From: an uncultured Moraxella sp.
GTDB lineage: Bacteria; Pseudomonadota; Gammaproteobacteria; Pseudomonadales; Moraxellaceae
DNA length: 6,512 nt
Assembly: GCA_937889485.1 (NCBI GenBank)
Contig: CALAPG010000290.1
Location: 1 to 6,512 of the forward strand
Reading direction: 5' to 3'
Shown: piece after piece, positions 1-6,292 of the stretch
How positions within the stretch are numbered: the first letter of the stretch is position 1
How the letters are laid out: each line of letters begins with the position of its first letter
Notes under the pieces: model-generated
What the model was told of the DNA's origin: nothing
Seen by the model: the letters and a program-made list of their open reading frames with translations, nothing else
The model's database searches: none
Made by a program: the position numbers and the translations under genes

Positions 1-203
1 CTGCAGTCAATAACCTTGCTTTGATTCATTCTAAGTTCAAGCCGTTGTCCCACCCTTATCAAGTGTCAATTTATACCACGACCAGCCAGATGGTTACCAC
101 CGCAACCCGTGGCTCAAACGCTGCCGCCAAACTGGTGATGCTGCCGTTTGCTTTGGCCTTTGATGTCATCACCTTACCCATTCAGCTGGTGGCAGGGATA
201 TAG
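1..203 (+). CDS. 3' end of an unrecognised protein with a hydrophobic C-terminus (partial)
   Basis: The reading frame is open from the left edge (first full codon at 3) to a TAG at 201-203, giving 66 codons of a gene whose start lies outside the window. I do not recognise the family with confidence. The visible part is polar and Thr/Ser-rich (about residues 20-40), then ends in a hydrophobic stretch of about 20 residues (LPFALAFDVITLPIQLVAGI). A pattern of hydrophobic residues, Asp, hydrophobic residues, then Leu-Pro is reminiscent of the C-termini of small YceK/YidQ-type lipoproteins, but that is a weak resemblance from memory. No signal peptide or lipobox can be checked because the N-terminus is missing. 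The frame ends two bases from the stop of the convergent nitroreductase gene, which fits a real gene end. A TTG at 21 could be read as a start, but the frame is open before it and no ribosome binding site precedes it, so I treat the gene as truncated by the window edge. Confidence 0.5.
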   Translation, partial: AVNNLALIHSKFKPLSHPYQVSIYTTTSQMVTTATRGSNAAAKLVMLPFALAFDVITLPIQLVAGI

Positions 204-205
204 GT

Positions 206-973
206 TTAGCGCTTGGCGTAGCCTTGGCGGTTTAGATAGGTCAATACATCAGGACGTACGGGTTTATCCAAATAACTTTCAATGGTTTGTACCCAATCTG
301 CATGGCTTTGACCACGGGCTTGGTAATAATCCGCCACGGTTTGGTTATACGTGTCTAGCGCAGCTTTGTCCGCGGGCTGATAATGATTGGTAGAGAGTAC
401 CACAGCCATCGGCAATCGTGGACGCATGGCAGGGTCTTGGTCAGGATAGCCAAGCGCCATGCCAAACAGTGGCACTACCCCTTGCGGCAGGTTAAGGAGT
501 GCGCCCATGCGGCTGATATCATTACGGATACTGCCTAGATACACACCGCCTAGCCCCATGCTCTCTGCGGCTAGCAGCAAGTTTTGCGCCATAATCGCAC
601 TATCAATCGCGCCCACTAGGGTGACTTCTGTCCAGTCAATTTGGGCAGTGGGGACAAGGGTTTGGTGACGGTGATTATCCATACAAAAAATCAGCAGTTC
701 GGCGCAGCGCTCAACATACGGATGACCGTATTTTTCACCGTCTTTGGCTTGTTGGGCATCGGCGCAGATACGGCGAATATCAGCGCGAAGGGCTGGCTCA
801 GTCACTCGAATGATACTGGCAGACTGCAAAAACCCTGATGATGACCCTGCCATCGCGGCTTGTATTAACAATTCAAAGGTTGTTGGGTCAATAGGCTGGT
901 CGCGAAATTTGCGAATCGAGCGATGATTCAAGATAGTTTCAAGGGTGGCTTTGCTGTCAAACGTGGTTGTCAT
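206..973 (-). CDS. nfsA: NfsA-type oxygen-insensitive NADPH nitroreductase (FMN flavoprotein)
   Basis: A 255-residue cytosolic flavoenzyme expected to use NADPH for two-electron reduction of nitroaromatics, quinones or similar acceptors. It aligns along its length with E. coli NfsA (240 residues) as I remember it. FMN-site motifs are present: HRSIR at 17-21, SSSGFLQ at 44-50, D-x-A-x-MAQN ending at 131, and GLGGVYLGSIRN at 140-151. PLFG and the PRLP block follow near 168-188. Arg220 falls where E. coli Arg203, the reported NADPH-binding residue, lies. The extra length comes from about 6 N-terminal residues and an insertion of about 11 near residues 75-87. The ATG at 973 is preceded by AAAGG with a 6-base spacer. 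It lies 17 bases after the lyase gene, so it is probably the last gene of that transcript. In E. coli nfsA belongs to the SoxRS regulon; no SoxS site is recognisable here. The exact physiological substrate is unknown. Confidence 0.93.
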   Translation of the reverse strand: MTTTFDSKATLETILNHRSIRKFRDQPIDPTTFELLIQAAMAGSSSGFLQSASIIRVTEPALRADIRRICADAQQAKDGEKYGHPYVERCAELLIFCMDNHRHQTLVPTAQIDWTEVTLVGAIDSAIMAQNLLLAAESMGLGGVYLGSIRNDISRMGALLNLPQGVVPLFGMALGYPDQDPAMRPRLPMAVVLSTNHYQPADKAALDTYNQTVADYYQARGQSHADWVQTIESYLDKPVRPDVLTYLNRQGYAKR

Positions 974-990
974 TGTTTGCCTTTCTTTGT

Positions 991-1848
991 TTATTGTGGG
1001 TGTTGTTCAATCAGTTTTTGTGCTTGCACAATGACAGGGGTGTCCACCATTTGACCATCAATGGCAAATGCGGCAAGCCCTGTGGCAGCGTAATGCGCCA
1101 CCACTTTTTTGGCAAAGTCAAGCTGCTCGGCAGTTGGTTTGGCAAGCTCATTAACCACTGCCACTTGGTTGGGATGGATACATAGCATGCCAGAAAACCC
1201 CAAATCTCGCCACCCGATGACTTTTTTGGCAAGACCGTCATGGTCATTAAAGGGCGGATACACACATTCAATCGGCGGCTGTAGCTGATTGATGGCGCTA
1301 TGTAGGCTCAGCTGATAGCGGATTTGGTTGGCAACCATTTCGCCTGCGCCACTTTGGGCTTGTACGCCCAGTTTTTGGCAGATATCCAAAAACCCAAAAC
1401 TCAATGCCCTAAGACCTTGTGCACCAGCAATCTCTGCGATATTTGCCATACCCGTTGGGGTTTCGATGAGCGCAATCACTGGCTTGCCAAGGGTGTGGTG
1501 CACGCGCTCGATATCAAGCGCGTTTTGTACTTTGGGCAATACCACGCCAATGATGTTATCAACCGCGGCGCGTGGTAATGAGTGTATCAAATTGATATCA
1601 GTGAGCTGCTCGCTGCTAGTTGCGGCATTGATGCGTAGCCAAATGGGCTTGGCATCTGCACCATTAAGATAAGCCGCTACGTTTTGGCGTGACTGGGTTT
1701 TGACTGACTCACTCACCGCATCTTCTAAGTCAATAATCACGGCATCTGCCCCACGGGCAAACGCCTTTGCCACGCGCTCAATATTGATGGCAGGAACAAA
1801 TAAATAACTCGATGCGGTGACTGTGTGGGCTGTGGCGGCGGTATTCAT
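991..1848 (-). CDS. CitE-like lyase, HpcH/HpaI aldolase/citrate lyase family
   Basis: A 285-residue TIM-barrel protein of the CitE-like group, whose members cleave or hydrolyse CoA thioesters such as citryl-, malyl- or citramalyl-CoA. Family landmarks in order: SYLFVPA (14-20), the ADAVIIDLEDAV block with Glu42 and Asp43, substrate-type Arg72 in WLRIN, LPKV (104-107), IETPTG with Glu129, Asp155 in the FGFLD segment, CIHPNQV in the last third, and a C-terminal DGQMVDTPVI block like the DGKMVD of CitE. Glu129 and Asp155 correspond to the Mg2+ ligands of the family. The segment after Asp155 reads ICQKLG rather than a more typical alternating small/acidic stretch, though Leu-Gly is kept. There are no neighbouring citrate lyase genes (citC, citD, citF), so it is not the citrate lyase beta subunit; a stand-alone CoA-ester lyase or thioesterase is more likely. 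The ATG at 1848 follows AAGGA with a 9-base spacer. It sits between permease and nitroreductase genes, probably cotranscribed. Confidence 0.9.
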   Translation of the reverse strand: MNTAATAHTVTASSYLFVPAINIERVAKAFARGADAVIIDLEDAVSESVKTQSRQNVAAYLNGADAKPIWLRINAATSSEQLTDINLIHSLPRAAVDNIIGVVLPKVQNALDIERVHHTLGKPVIALIETPTGMANIAEIAGAQGLRALSFGFLDICQKLGVQAQSGAGEMVANQIRYQLSLHSAINQLQPPIECVYPPFNDHDGLAKKVIGWRDLGFSGMLCIHPNQVAVVNELAKPTAEQLDFAKKVVAHYAATGLAAFAIDGQMVDTPVIVQAQKLIEQHPQ

Positions 1849-1899
1849 ACAAAAACGTCCTTGTTTGGGCGGTTGGGCTGGGTATCAAAATACGGGGTA

Positions 1900-3243
1900 T
1901 TAAAGCACAGTTAACTTGGTTTTATCACTATGACGAAACACCAAATTTAGCACAATCGCCACCAGTGTTGCCGTACCAATACCGCCTAAGTTAAATGCCC
2001 CAATATGCAAACTAAAATCGCCCGCCCCCATGATAATGGTGACTGCAGCAATGATTAAATTGCTATTTTTGCTAAAATCAATGTGGTTATCAAGCCAAAT
2101 TTTGACCCCAGCAATGGTAATCAAGCCAAACACCACAATAGACGCACCGCCAAGCAATGGCGCAGGAATACTATGGATAATCGCACCAAATTTTGGTGAC
2201 AGCCCAAGTAATACCGCTATCAATCCTGCCACCACAAAGATGGTGGTAGAATACACCTTGGTAACTGCCATCACCCCAATGTTTTCAGCGTAGGTTGTCA
2301 CCCCTGTACCGCCCACACTCGATGACAGCGCGGTACACACACCATCAGCAAAAAAAGCCCGACCCATATACGGCGACACCGCTTGCCCTGTCATCGCTTC
2401 CACCGCTTTGATGTGACCCAAATTTTCAGCAATTAAAATAAAAGCCACGGGCGCAATCAAAATAATGGCATTGATATCAAAGGTTGGCTGATAAAACTGC
2501 GGCAAACCCACCCACGCCGCTTGCGCCACAGGGGCAAAATCAATGGGTTTGCCAAGACCCATGACATTGGTGAGTATAAAATACCCGATGTACGCCAGCA
2601 CCAAACCCACCAATAGTAATAGACGGCGCAGCATACCACGCGCAAATACCGCTACCGCACTAATTGACAACACCGTCATCAGGGCAACCCAGCTATCAAA
2701 TTGGCTGCCAGAGACGCCCTTGATGGTAACAGGGGCAAGATTAAGCCCGATAATCATCACAATCGCACCCGTGACCACAGGCGGCATGAGTTTTTCAATC
2801 CATGCCACGCCAGTTTTCATCACCAGCAAGCCCACCATGGCATAAAAAATACCACACACAAAAATACCGCCAAGCGCCACCGACAAGTTGGCATTAGCCC
2901 CACTGCCCATATAGGCAGTTGCGGTAATCACAGGCGCGATAAAGGCAAAACTTGAGCCCAAATAACTAGGCACTCGCCCACCCGTCAAAAAGAAAAACAG
3001 CACCGTACTCAGCCCTGCCATCAAAATGGCAAGGTTGGCATCAAATCCCATCAATAACGGCGCAAGCACGGTTGCCCCAAACATGGCAAACGCATGCTGC
3101 AAGCCAAGCAATAGGCTTTTATCGGCTGGCAGATACTCATGGATGCGCACGGGGTGATGGTCTAAATGCCCCTCATACCGTTGCCATTTGGGAAACCAAC
3201 CATTCTCTTTTAGCGGTAACTTTTTTTGCAAATTTTTTGACAT
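1900..3243 (-). CDS. rutG: NCS2 family uracil/pyrimidine permease, RutG type
   Basis: A 447-residue inner-membrane proton symporter of the nucleobase/cation symporter-2 family (UraA fold, 14 membrane segments in the family), expected to import uracil or a related pyrimidine. Residues 1-43 are a polar cytosolic tail; the membrane domain starts at the LQHAFAMFGATVLAP block (48-62). Later blocks are GGRVPSYLGSS (88-98), PPVVTGAIVMIIGLNLAP (154-171), AENLGH (272-277), GGTGVTTYAENIGVMAVTKVYS (311-332) and LGGIGTAT near the C-terminus. Glu273, His277 and Glu320 match the substrate and proton-coupling residues Glu241, His245 and Glu290 of E. coli UraA. Across the middle and end it reads closer to E. 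coli RutG than to UraA, while its SSFAF segment is UraA-like. A database annotation may simply say uracil-xanthine permease. No rutA-F genes are in the window, so the symbol denotes the transporter subtype only. The ATG at 3243 lies about 30 bases after a strong promoter; only a weak GAGA precedes it as ribosome binding site. Confidence 0.88.
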   Translation of the reverse strand: MSKNLQKKLPLKENGWFPKWQRYEGHLDHHPVRIHEYLPADKSLLLGLQHAFAMFGATVLAPLLMGFDANLAILMAGLSTVLFFFLTGGRVPSYLGSSFAFIAPVITATAYMGSGANANLSVALGGIFVCGIFYAMVGLLVMKTGVAWIEKLMPPVVTGAIVMIIGLNLAPVTIKGVSGSQFDSWVALMTVLSISAVAVFARGMLRRLLLLVGLVLAYIGYFILTNVMGLGKPIDFAPVAQAAWVGLPQFYQPTFDINAIILIAPVAFILIAENLGHIKAVEAMTGQAVSPYMGRAFFADGVCTALSSSVGGTGVTTYAENIGVMAVTKVYSTTIFVVAGLIAVLLGLSPKFGAIIHSIPAPLLGGASIVVFGLITIAGVKIWLDNHIDFSKNSNLIIAAVTIIMGAGDFSLHIGAFNLGGIGTATLVAIVLNLVFRHSDKTKLTVL

Positions 3244-3272
3244 AACCGTGTTCTCATTTCAAAACTGGGCGA

Positions 3273-3300
3273 ATTTTACACCTTATTTTTGTTTTGTCAA
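3273..3300 (-). promoter_or_regulatory. sigma70-type promoter for the permease-lyase-nitroreductase cluster
   Basis: On the minus strand TTGACA (3300-3295) is followed by a 16-base spacer and TAAAAT (3278-3273). The -35 matches consensus fully and the -10 at five of six positions. Transcription would start near 3266, leaving a leader of about 23 bases before the permease ATG at 3243. The surrounding DNA is AT-rich, which could help polymerase binding. This is the clearest promoter in the window and supports the permease as first gene of its transcript. Confidence 0.72.
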
Positions 3301-3328
3301 AAATCCTTGTGTTTTACAACAATTTTTG
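3298..3328. repeat. Inverted repeat overlapping the permease -35 box (possible operator)
   Basis: CAAAAAT at 3298-3304 is the exact reverse complement of ATTTTTG at 3322-3328, with 17 bases between. Inside the gap, a smaller TGTT/AACA pair is also complementary around a 4-base centre. The left arm overlaps three bases of the -35 hexamer (3295-3300), a typical place for a repressor site. The arms are AT-only except for one base, so chance is a real alternative in such DNA. No known operator consensus is recognised. Confidence 0.25.
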
Positions 3329-3416
3329 GCTACGTTAAGAAAAATTTACTAAACACGTGATTTTTGCATCACCCAATTTTTTGCCAAAGCAGGTAGTCTA
3401 TCAATGGTAACGACCA

Positions 3417-6062
3417 CTAGTTATTTAACATCGTTGACAATGTTTCTTTGACATTTTTAGACGTCATCTTAGTTCTACTGCTGCTGAGGTGCTGCTGTGC
3501 CATGGCTTTTTTGGCATCGGTCAGCGCATCCCAATGAGATAACCCTTGTAGTAGCCGCGAGGCCAACAGCGGATTGCGTTTATCCAAATCTTCCATTATC
3601 ACAAGATACTGGCTTAAGCCCTGCGCTGTCCATAGCTTGCTGGGTTGTGACAACAAGCCGCTAAGTACCGCTCGTACTCGATTGGGGGTATTGATGTCAA
3701 AATCGGTATGACGCGTTAAGGCAAAAATATCAGCCACACTAGCATGAGGATTATGCGCTTGGACGCTAAACCATAAATCCATCACCAAGGCATCGCGGCT
3801 AAAACGCTCATAAAAATCTGCCAACCACTGATTCTTTGGTGGCAAATCATGTTCGAGCATCGCCGCTAATGCCCCCAAGCGCTCAGTCATACAACTGGCT
3901 TGTTGATACTGGGTCACCGCCCAGTTTTTTGCCTCACGGATACCTGCAGTCAATGCCATATCTAGCACCACATTGCGCCATGCACGCACGCCCATCGCCT
4001 CTGCCGTATCTTCATACGCGGTAATGGGTAATTTGGCATACGCGGTTTGCCAAATGTCGGTTAAGCCCAAGGCAATTTCCCGCTTGGTGGCTTGGCGACG
4101 TGCTTGCACATGGTCGGGGTCATACCCAACTTTGATAGCACTGCCAAGTTCACGCTCGCTTGGCATATCTAGCAGCCTTGCCGCTAGCATTGGATCAGTG
4201 TCTGCCAATGCCGCCAGACTGGCTTTTAGCGCCGCAATATAGGCTTGGCTGTCTTGATTTTGTAGCAAAATACGGTTGACCAAAATTTGCGCCGCCTGCC
4301 AGCGATTAAAGCCATTGGTTTCATATTGCATCAAAAACGCCAAGTCATCACTGCTGTAGTCAAAGTCAAGCTGCACAGGCGCAGAAAAATCACGTAGCAG
4401 CGACATCACAGGATTGACGGTAATAGCGTTAAACTCAAATGTTTGGCTTTGGGTGTCTAACATTACCAAATCTTCTTTAACCAAGGCACCATTATCACGG
4501 TCAAAAATCGCCAGTTTGACAGGAATCGGCAAGGCTTTGGGCGCAGGATATCCCGCAACTTGACGGGTTTTTTGGCTGAGGGTTAAGCGCAAAGTATCGC
4601 CGTCTTTTTCGTAATTACCTGATAAAGTAGGCGTCCCAGGTTGGGTGTACCAATCAATAAATTTTGCCACGTTGGGATCGGCAACACTCAACGCGGACAG
4701 CAAATCCTCCACTGTCACCGCTTGCCCATCATAACGGCGAAAGTATTCATCGGTGCCTTGGCGAAATTTGGCTTTACCCAACGTGTTGGCTATCATGCGC
4801 ACGATTTCGGCGCCTTTTTCGTACACCGTGGCGGTGTAGAAGTTGTTAATCTCGACAAAATGGTCAGGGCGCGGTGGATGCGCAAGCGAGCTGGCATCTT
4901 CAGGAAACTGTGCCGCACGCAGCATTGCCACATCATCAATGCGCTGTACGGCAGGCGAATGCAGACTCTCAGAGAAGGATTGGTCACGAAATACGGTAAA
5001 GCCTTCTTTTAGGCACAGCTGAAACCAGTCACGGCAAGTGATACGGTTGCCTGTCCAATTATGAAAATACTCATGAGCAATCACCGATTTTACGCTAAAA
5101 TTGCGTCTATCGGTGGTCGTCTCGGGACTTGATAACACACAAGCGGTGTTAAAGATATTAAGCCCTTTGTTTTCCATTGCCCCCATATTAAACTGGCTCA
5201 CCGCCACAATCATATAGCGGTCAAGGTCATACGCGCGCCCGTAGTGAACTTCATCCCACGTCATCGAATCCTTGAGCGCTTGCATACCCACGTGGCATTG
5301 CTCAATATTCTCGGCTTTGGCGTATAATTCGAGCAGCACCTCGCGCCCTTCACAGGTGGTGAAATGGTCGCTCAATACGTCTAAGTCCGCCATGACACAG
5401 GCAAATAAATAGCTGGGTTTTTTGGTCGGGTCTTGCCACACCGCAAAATGACGGTCATTTGAAAGCTCACCTGTTTGCACCAAATTACCATTTGCCAAAA
5501 GCGTTGGGTATTTTTTATCCGCTTCAATACGCGTAGTAAAGGTGGCTAGTACATCGGGGCGGTCTGGGTAAAAGGTAATTTTGCGAAAGCCCTCTGGCTC
5601 ACACTGGGTGACAAACATTTTGTCCGCGCCGTCACCTGCTTGGTATAAGCCCTCAAGGCTGGTGTTGGTCTGCGGCACGGTGGTGACCACAGTGGTGATT
5701 TGGCAATTATTGGGGGCATTGAAAATAGTTAAAGTTTCGTCATCGAGTTTGTAGGCGGACTCGCACAATGTTTTGCCATTTAGACAAATAGATTCTAACT
5801 GCAATTCTCGCCCAAATAGCACCAACTCGCCTTCGGTATTTCTAGTCATGTCAAGGTTTGCGGTGACGTTGGCATGGTCTTCAAACAGTGCAATGGTAAG
5901 CTCAATGTGATTAACGCTAAATACAGGCGGCGTATAGTCTTTTAAGTATATTTTGTTAGGCTGGTCTGCCGCGGTGCTGGGCAAGTGACTGGGCACGTCT
6001 GGCATTTGTGGGTTTAATAATTCTGGGTTTTTGGTAGATTGAGTGTCGGTGATATTGGTCAT
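3417..6062 (-). CDS. pepN: Aminopeptidase N (M1 family zinc metallopeptidase)
   Basis: A cytosolic zinc aminopeptidase that removes N-terminal residues from peptides in general protein turnover; it aligns from end to end with E. coli PepN (870 residues). From the ATG at 6062 it has 881 residues. The N-terminal beta domain carries TQCEPEGF (Gln153 and Glu155, the free-amine-binding positions). The catalytic domain has GAMEN (294-298), the zinc site HEYFH (His330, Glu331, His334) with Glu353 nineteen residues on, and catalytic Tyr414 in VYEKGAE. An Ig-like domain and the helical C-terminal domain follow; NPNR- and NPQVASRL-like blocks are kept near the end. Spacing from GAMEN to the tyrosine equals that in E. 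coli. The start is uncertain: the frame stays open to a TTG at 6167, but ATG 6062 gives the better length, and a second ATG at 6005 would give 862 residues. None has a good ribosome binding site. The residues before KIYLKDY look like a disordered Thr/Pro/Asn-rich tail. The gene is complete, with TAG at 3417-3419. Confidence 0.95.
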   Translation of the reverse strand: MTNITDTQSTKNPELLNPQMPDVPSHLPSTAADQPNKIYLKDYTPPVFSVNHIELTIALFEDHANVTANLDMTRNTEGELVLFGRELQLESICLNGKTLCESAYKLDDETLTIFNAPNNCQITTVVTTVPQTNTSLEGLYQAGDGADKMFVTQCEPEGFRKITFYPDRPDVLATFTTRIEADKKYPTLLANGNLVQTGELSNDRHFAVWQDPTKKPSYLFACVMADLDVLSDHFTTCEGREVLLELYAKAENIEQCHVGMQALKDSMTWDEVHYGRAYDLDRYMIVAVSQFNMGAMENKGLNIFNTACVLSSPETTTDRRNFSVKSVIAHEYFHNWTGNRITCRDWFQLCLKEGFTVFRDQSFSESLHSPAVQRIDDVAMLRAAQFPEDASSLAHPPRPDHFVEINNFYTATVYEKGAEIVRMIANTLGKAKFRQGTDEYFRRYDGQAVTVEDLLSALSVADPNVAKFIDWYTQPGTPTLSGNYEKDGDTLRLTLSQKTRQVAGYPAPKALPIPVKLAIFDRDNGALVKEDLVMLDTQSQTFEFNAITVNPVMSLLRDFSAPVQLDFDYSSDDLAFLMQYETNGFNRWQAAQILVNRILLQNQDSQAYIAALKASLAALADTDPMLAARLLDMPSERELGSAIKVGYDPDHVQARRQATKREIALGLTDIWQTAYAKLPITAYEDTAEAMGVRAWRNVVLDMALTAGIREAKNWAVTQYQQASCMTERLGALAAMLEHDLPPKNQWLADFYERFSRDALVMDLWFSVQAHNPHASVADIFALTRHTDFDINTPNRVRAVLSGLLSQPSKLWTAQGLSQYLVIMEDLDKRNPLLASRLLQGLSHWDALTDAKKAMAQQHLSSSRTKMTSKNVKETLSTMLNN

Positions 6063-6111
6063 AAAAGCACGCTTATTTTGGTAAATTTTATCATTACAAT
6101 GTGGTGTCCAT

Positions 6112-6120
6112 ATTATGCCA
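6112..6120 (-). promoter_or_regulatory. Candidate extended -10 promoter for pepN
   Basis: On the minus strand TGG-CATAAT (6120-6112) forms an extended -10 element, with CATAAT matching consensus at five of six positions. The hexamer 17 bases upstream (TCAAAT) is a poor -35, which extended -10 promoters tolerate. Transcription would start near 6105, about 43 bases before the ATG at 6062. If real, it would exclude the upstream TTG start at 6167. Confidence 0.35.
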
Positions 6121-6128
6121 CATTTCAA

Positions 6129-6144
6129 GATAATATTTGATAAT
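6129..6144 (+). repeat. Two GATAAT direct repeats spaced 10 bases apart
   Basis: GATAAT occurs at 6129-6134 and 6139-6144, start to start 10 bases, so both would face the same side of the helix. The second copy overlaps the -35 of the plus-strand promoter candidate. GATAAT is the hexamer unit of Fur boxes, but the flanking bases match a full Fur box poorly. A third copy at 6263-6268 lies shortly before the MgtC-like start. This may be chance in AT-rich DNA. Confidence 0.25.
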
Positions 6145-6164
6145 CGTTGCAAACTTGCTAAAAT
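6137..6164 (+). promoter_or_regulatory. Candidate sigma70 promoter for the MgtC-like gene
   Basis: TTGATA (6137-6142), a 16-base spacer and TAAAAT (6159-6164) each match consensus at five of six positions. Transcription would start near 6171, giving an untranslated leader of about 118 bases before the ATG at 6289. That start point falls just inside the small ORF beginning at 6167, so this promoter would not express that ORF from its first codon. Confidence 0.5.
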
Positions 6165-6167
6165 CAA
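6140..6167 (-). promoter_or_regulatory. Alternative candidate promoter for pepN
   Basis: On the minus strand TTGATT (6167-6162) is followed after 16 bases by GATTAT (6145-6140), four of six matches each to the -35 and -10 consensus. It would start transcription near 6133. It overlaps the plus-strand promoter candidate on the opposite strand, so at most one polymerase could bind at a time. This is weaker evidence than the extended -10 element further downstream. Confidence 0.22.
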
Positions 6168-6292
6168 TGACGCGCTTTGCGACGGTTGGTTGGCAACTCT
6201 TGCATGATTTTTGGTTTGCCTATACGCTGTTTATCATTCAGCAAATTTTTACCAAATCCATTGATAATACTAAAAAAATGGTGAAAACATGA
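6167..6292 (+). CDS. Possible 41-residue small ORF overlapping the MgtC-like start
   Basis: An ATG at 6167 opens a 41-codon frame that ends in TGA at 6290-6292. The stop overlaps the ATG of the MgtC-like gene (6289) in the form ATGA, the usual arrangement for translational coupling. The predicted peptide has a mostly aromatic and aliphatic middle (GWQLLHDFWFAYTLFIIQQIF, written here as two parts: GWQLLHDFWF and AYTLFIIQQIF) and a Lys/Thr-rich end, so it could be a small membrane peptide or a leader. Against it: no Shine-Dalgarno sequence precedes the ATG, and the best promoter would start transcription a few bases inside the frame. I know no family for it. It could equally be an untranslated leader. 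Confidence 0.22.
   Translation: MTRFATVGWQLLHDFWFAYTLFIIQQIFTKSIDNTKKMVKT

Larger units (their letters stand above)
3244..3416. other. Intergenic region between pepN and the permease gene
   Basis: This 173-base AT-rich gap holds the permease promoter and the inverted repeat described separately. The half nearer pepN contains only short weak hairpins: TGGT/ACCA close to the pepN stop and GTGAT/ATCAC at 3357-3372. Neither is GC-rich or followed by a proper T tract on the minus strand, so I see no intrinsic terminator for pepN. Read-through from pepN into the permease cluster therefore cannot be excluded. I see no small gene here. Confidence 0.5.

Noticed and set aside
1..6. CTGCAG (PstI site) at the very left edge, considered as a cloning boundary
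   Set aside because: The same hexamer also occurs inside the window (2043-2048 and near 3944) and the right edge shows no site, so it says nothing reliable.
206..973. Identification of the nitroreductase as RutE because of the RutG-like permease nearby
   Set aside because: Length (255 residues) and motifs match NfsA from end to end; RutE is shorter and belongs to a different nitroreductase subgroup.
1328..1672. A 114-codon plus-strand open frame opposite the CitE-like gene
   Set aside because: It is fully inside a well-supported gene on the other strand and its composition (Ala, Pro, Ser, Cys-rich) is what reading the antisense strand gives.
2543..2845. A 100-codon plus-strand open frame opposite the permease gene
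   Set aside because: It is antisense to conserved membrane segments; long open frames opposite hydrophobic coding regions are common artefacts.
1080..3110. Many scattered TTGGCAA / GCCAAG-like words, considered as DNA uptake sequences
   Set aside because: The flanks differ at each site, and the words fit favoured codons in frame; no fixed longer word recurs as true uptake signals do.
3357..3372. GTGAT/ATCAC hairpin as a pepN terminator
   Set aside because: The stem is only five base pairs and not GC-rich, and no T tract follows directly on the minus strand.
3402..3418. TGGT/ACCA hairpin at the pepN stop codon
   Set aside because: The stem is four to six weak pairs and lacks a following T tract, so it is not a credible terminator.
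4641..5012. A 123-codon open frame on the plus strand opposite the pepN catalytic domain
   Set aside because: It lies wholly antisense to a strongly conserved coding region, has no ribosome binding site, and its product looks like a frame shadow with no family resemblance.
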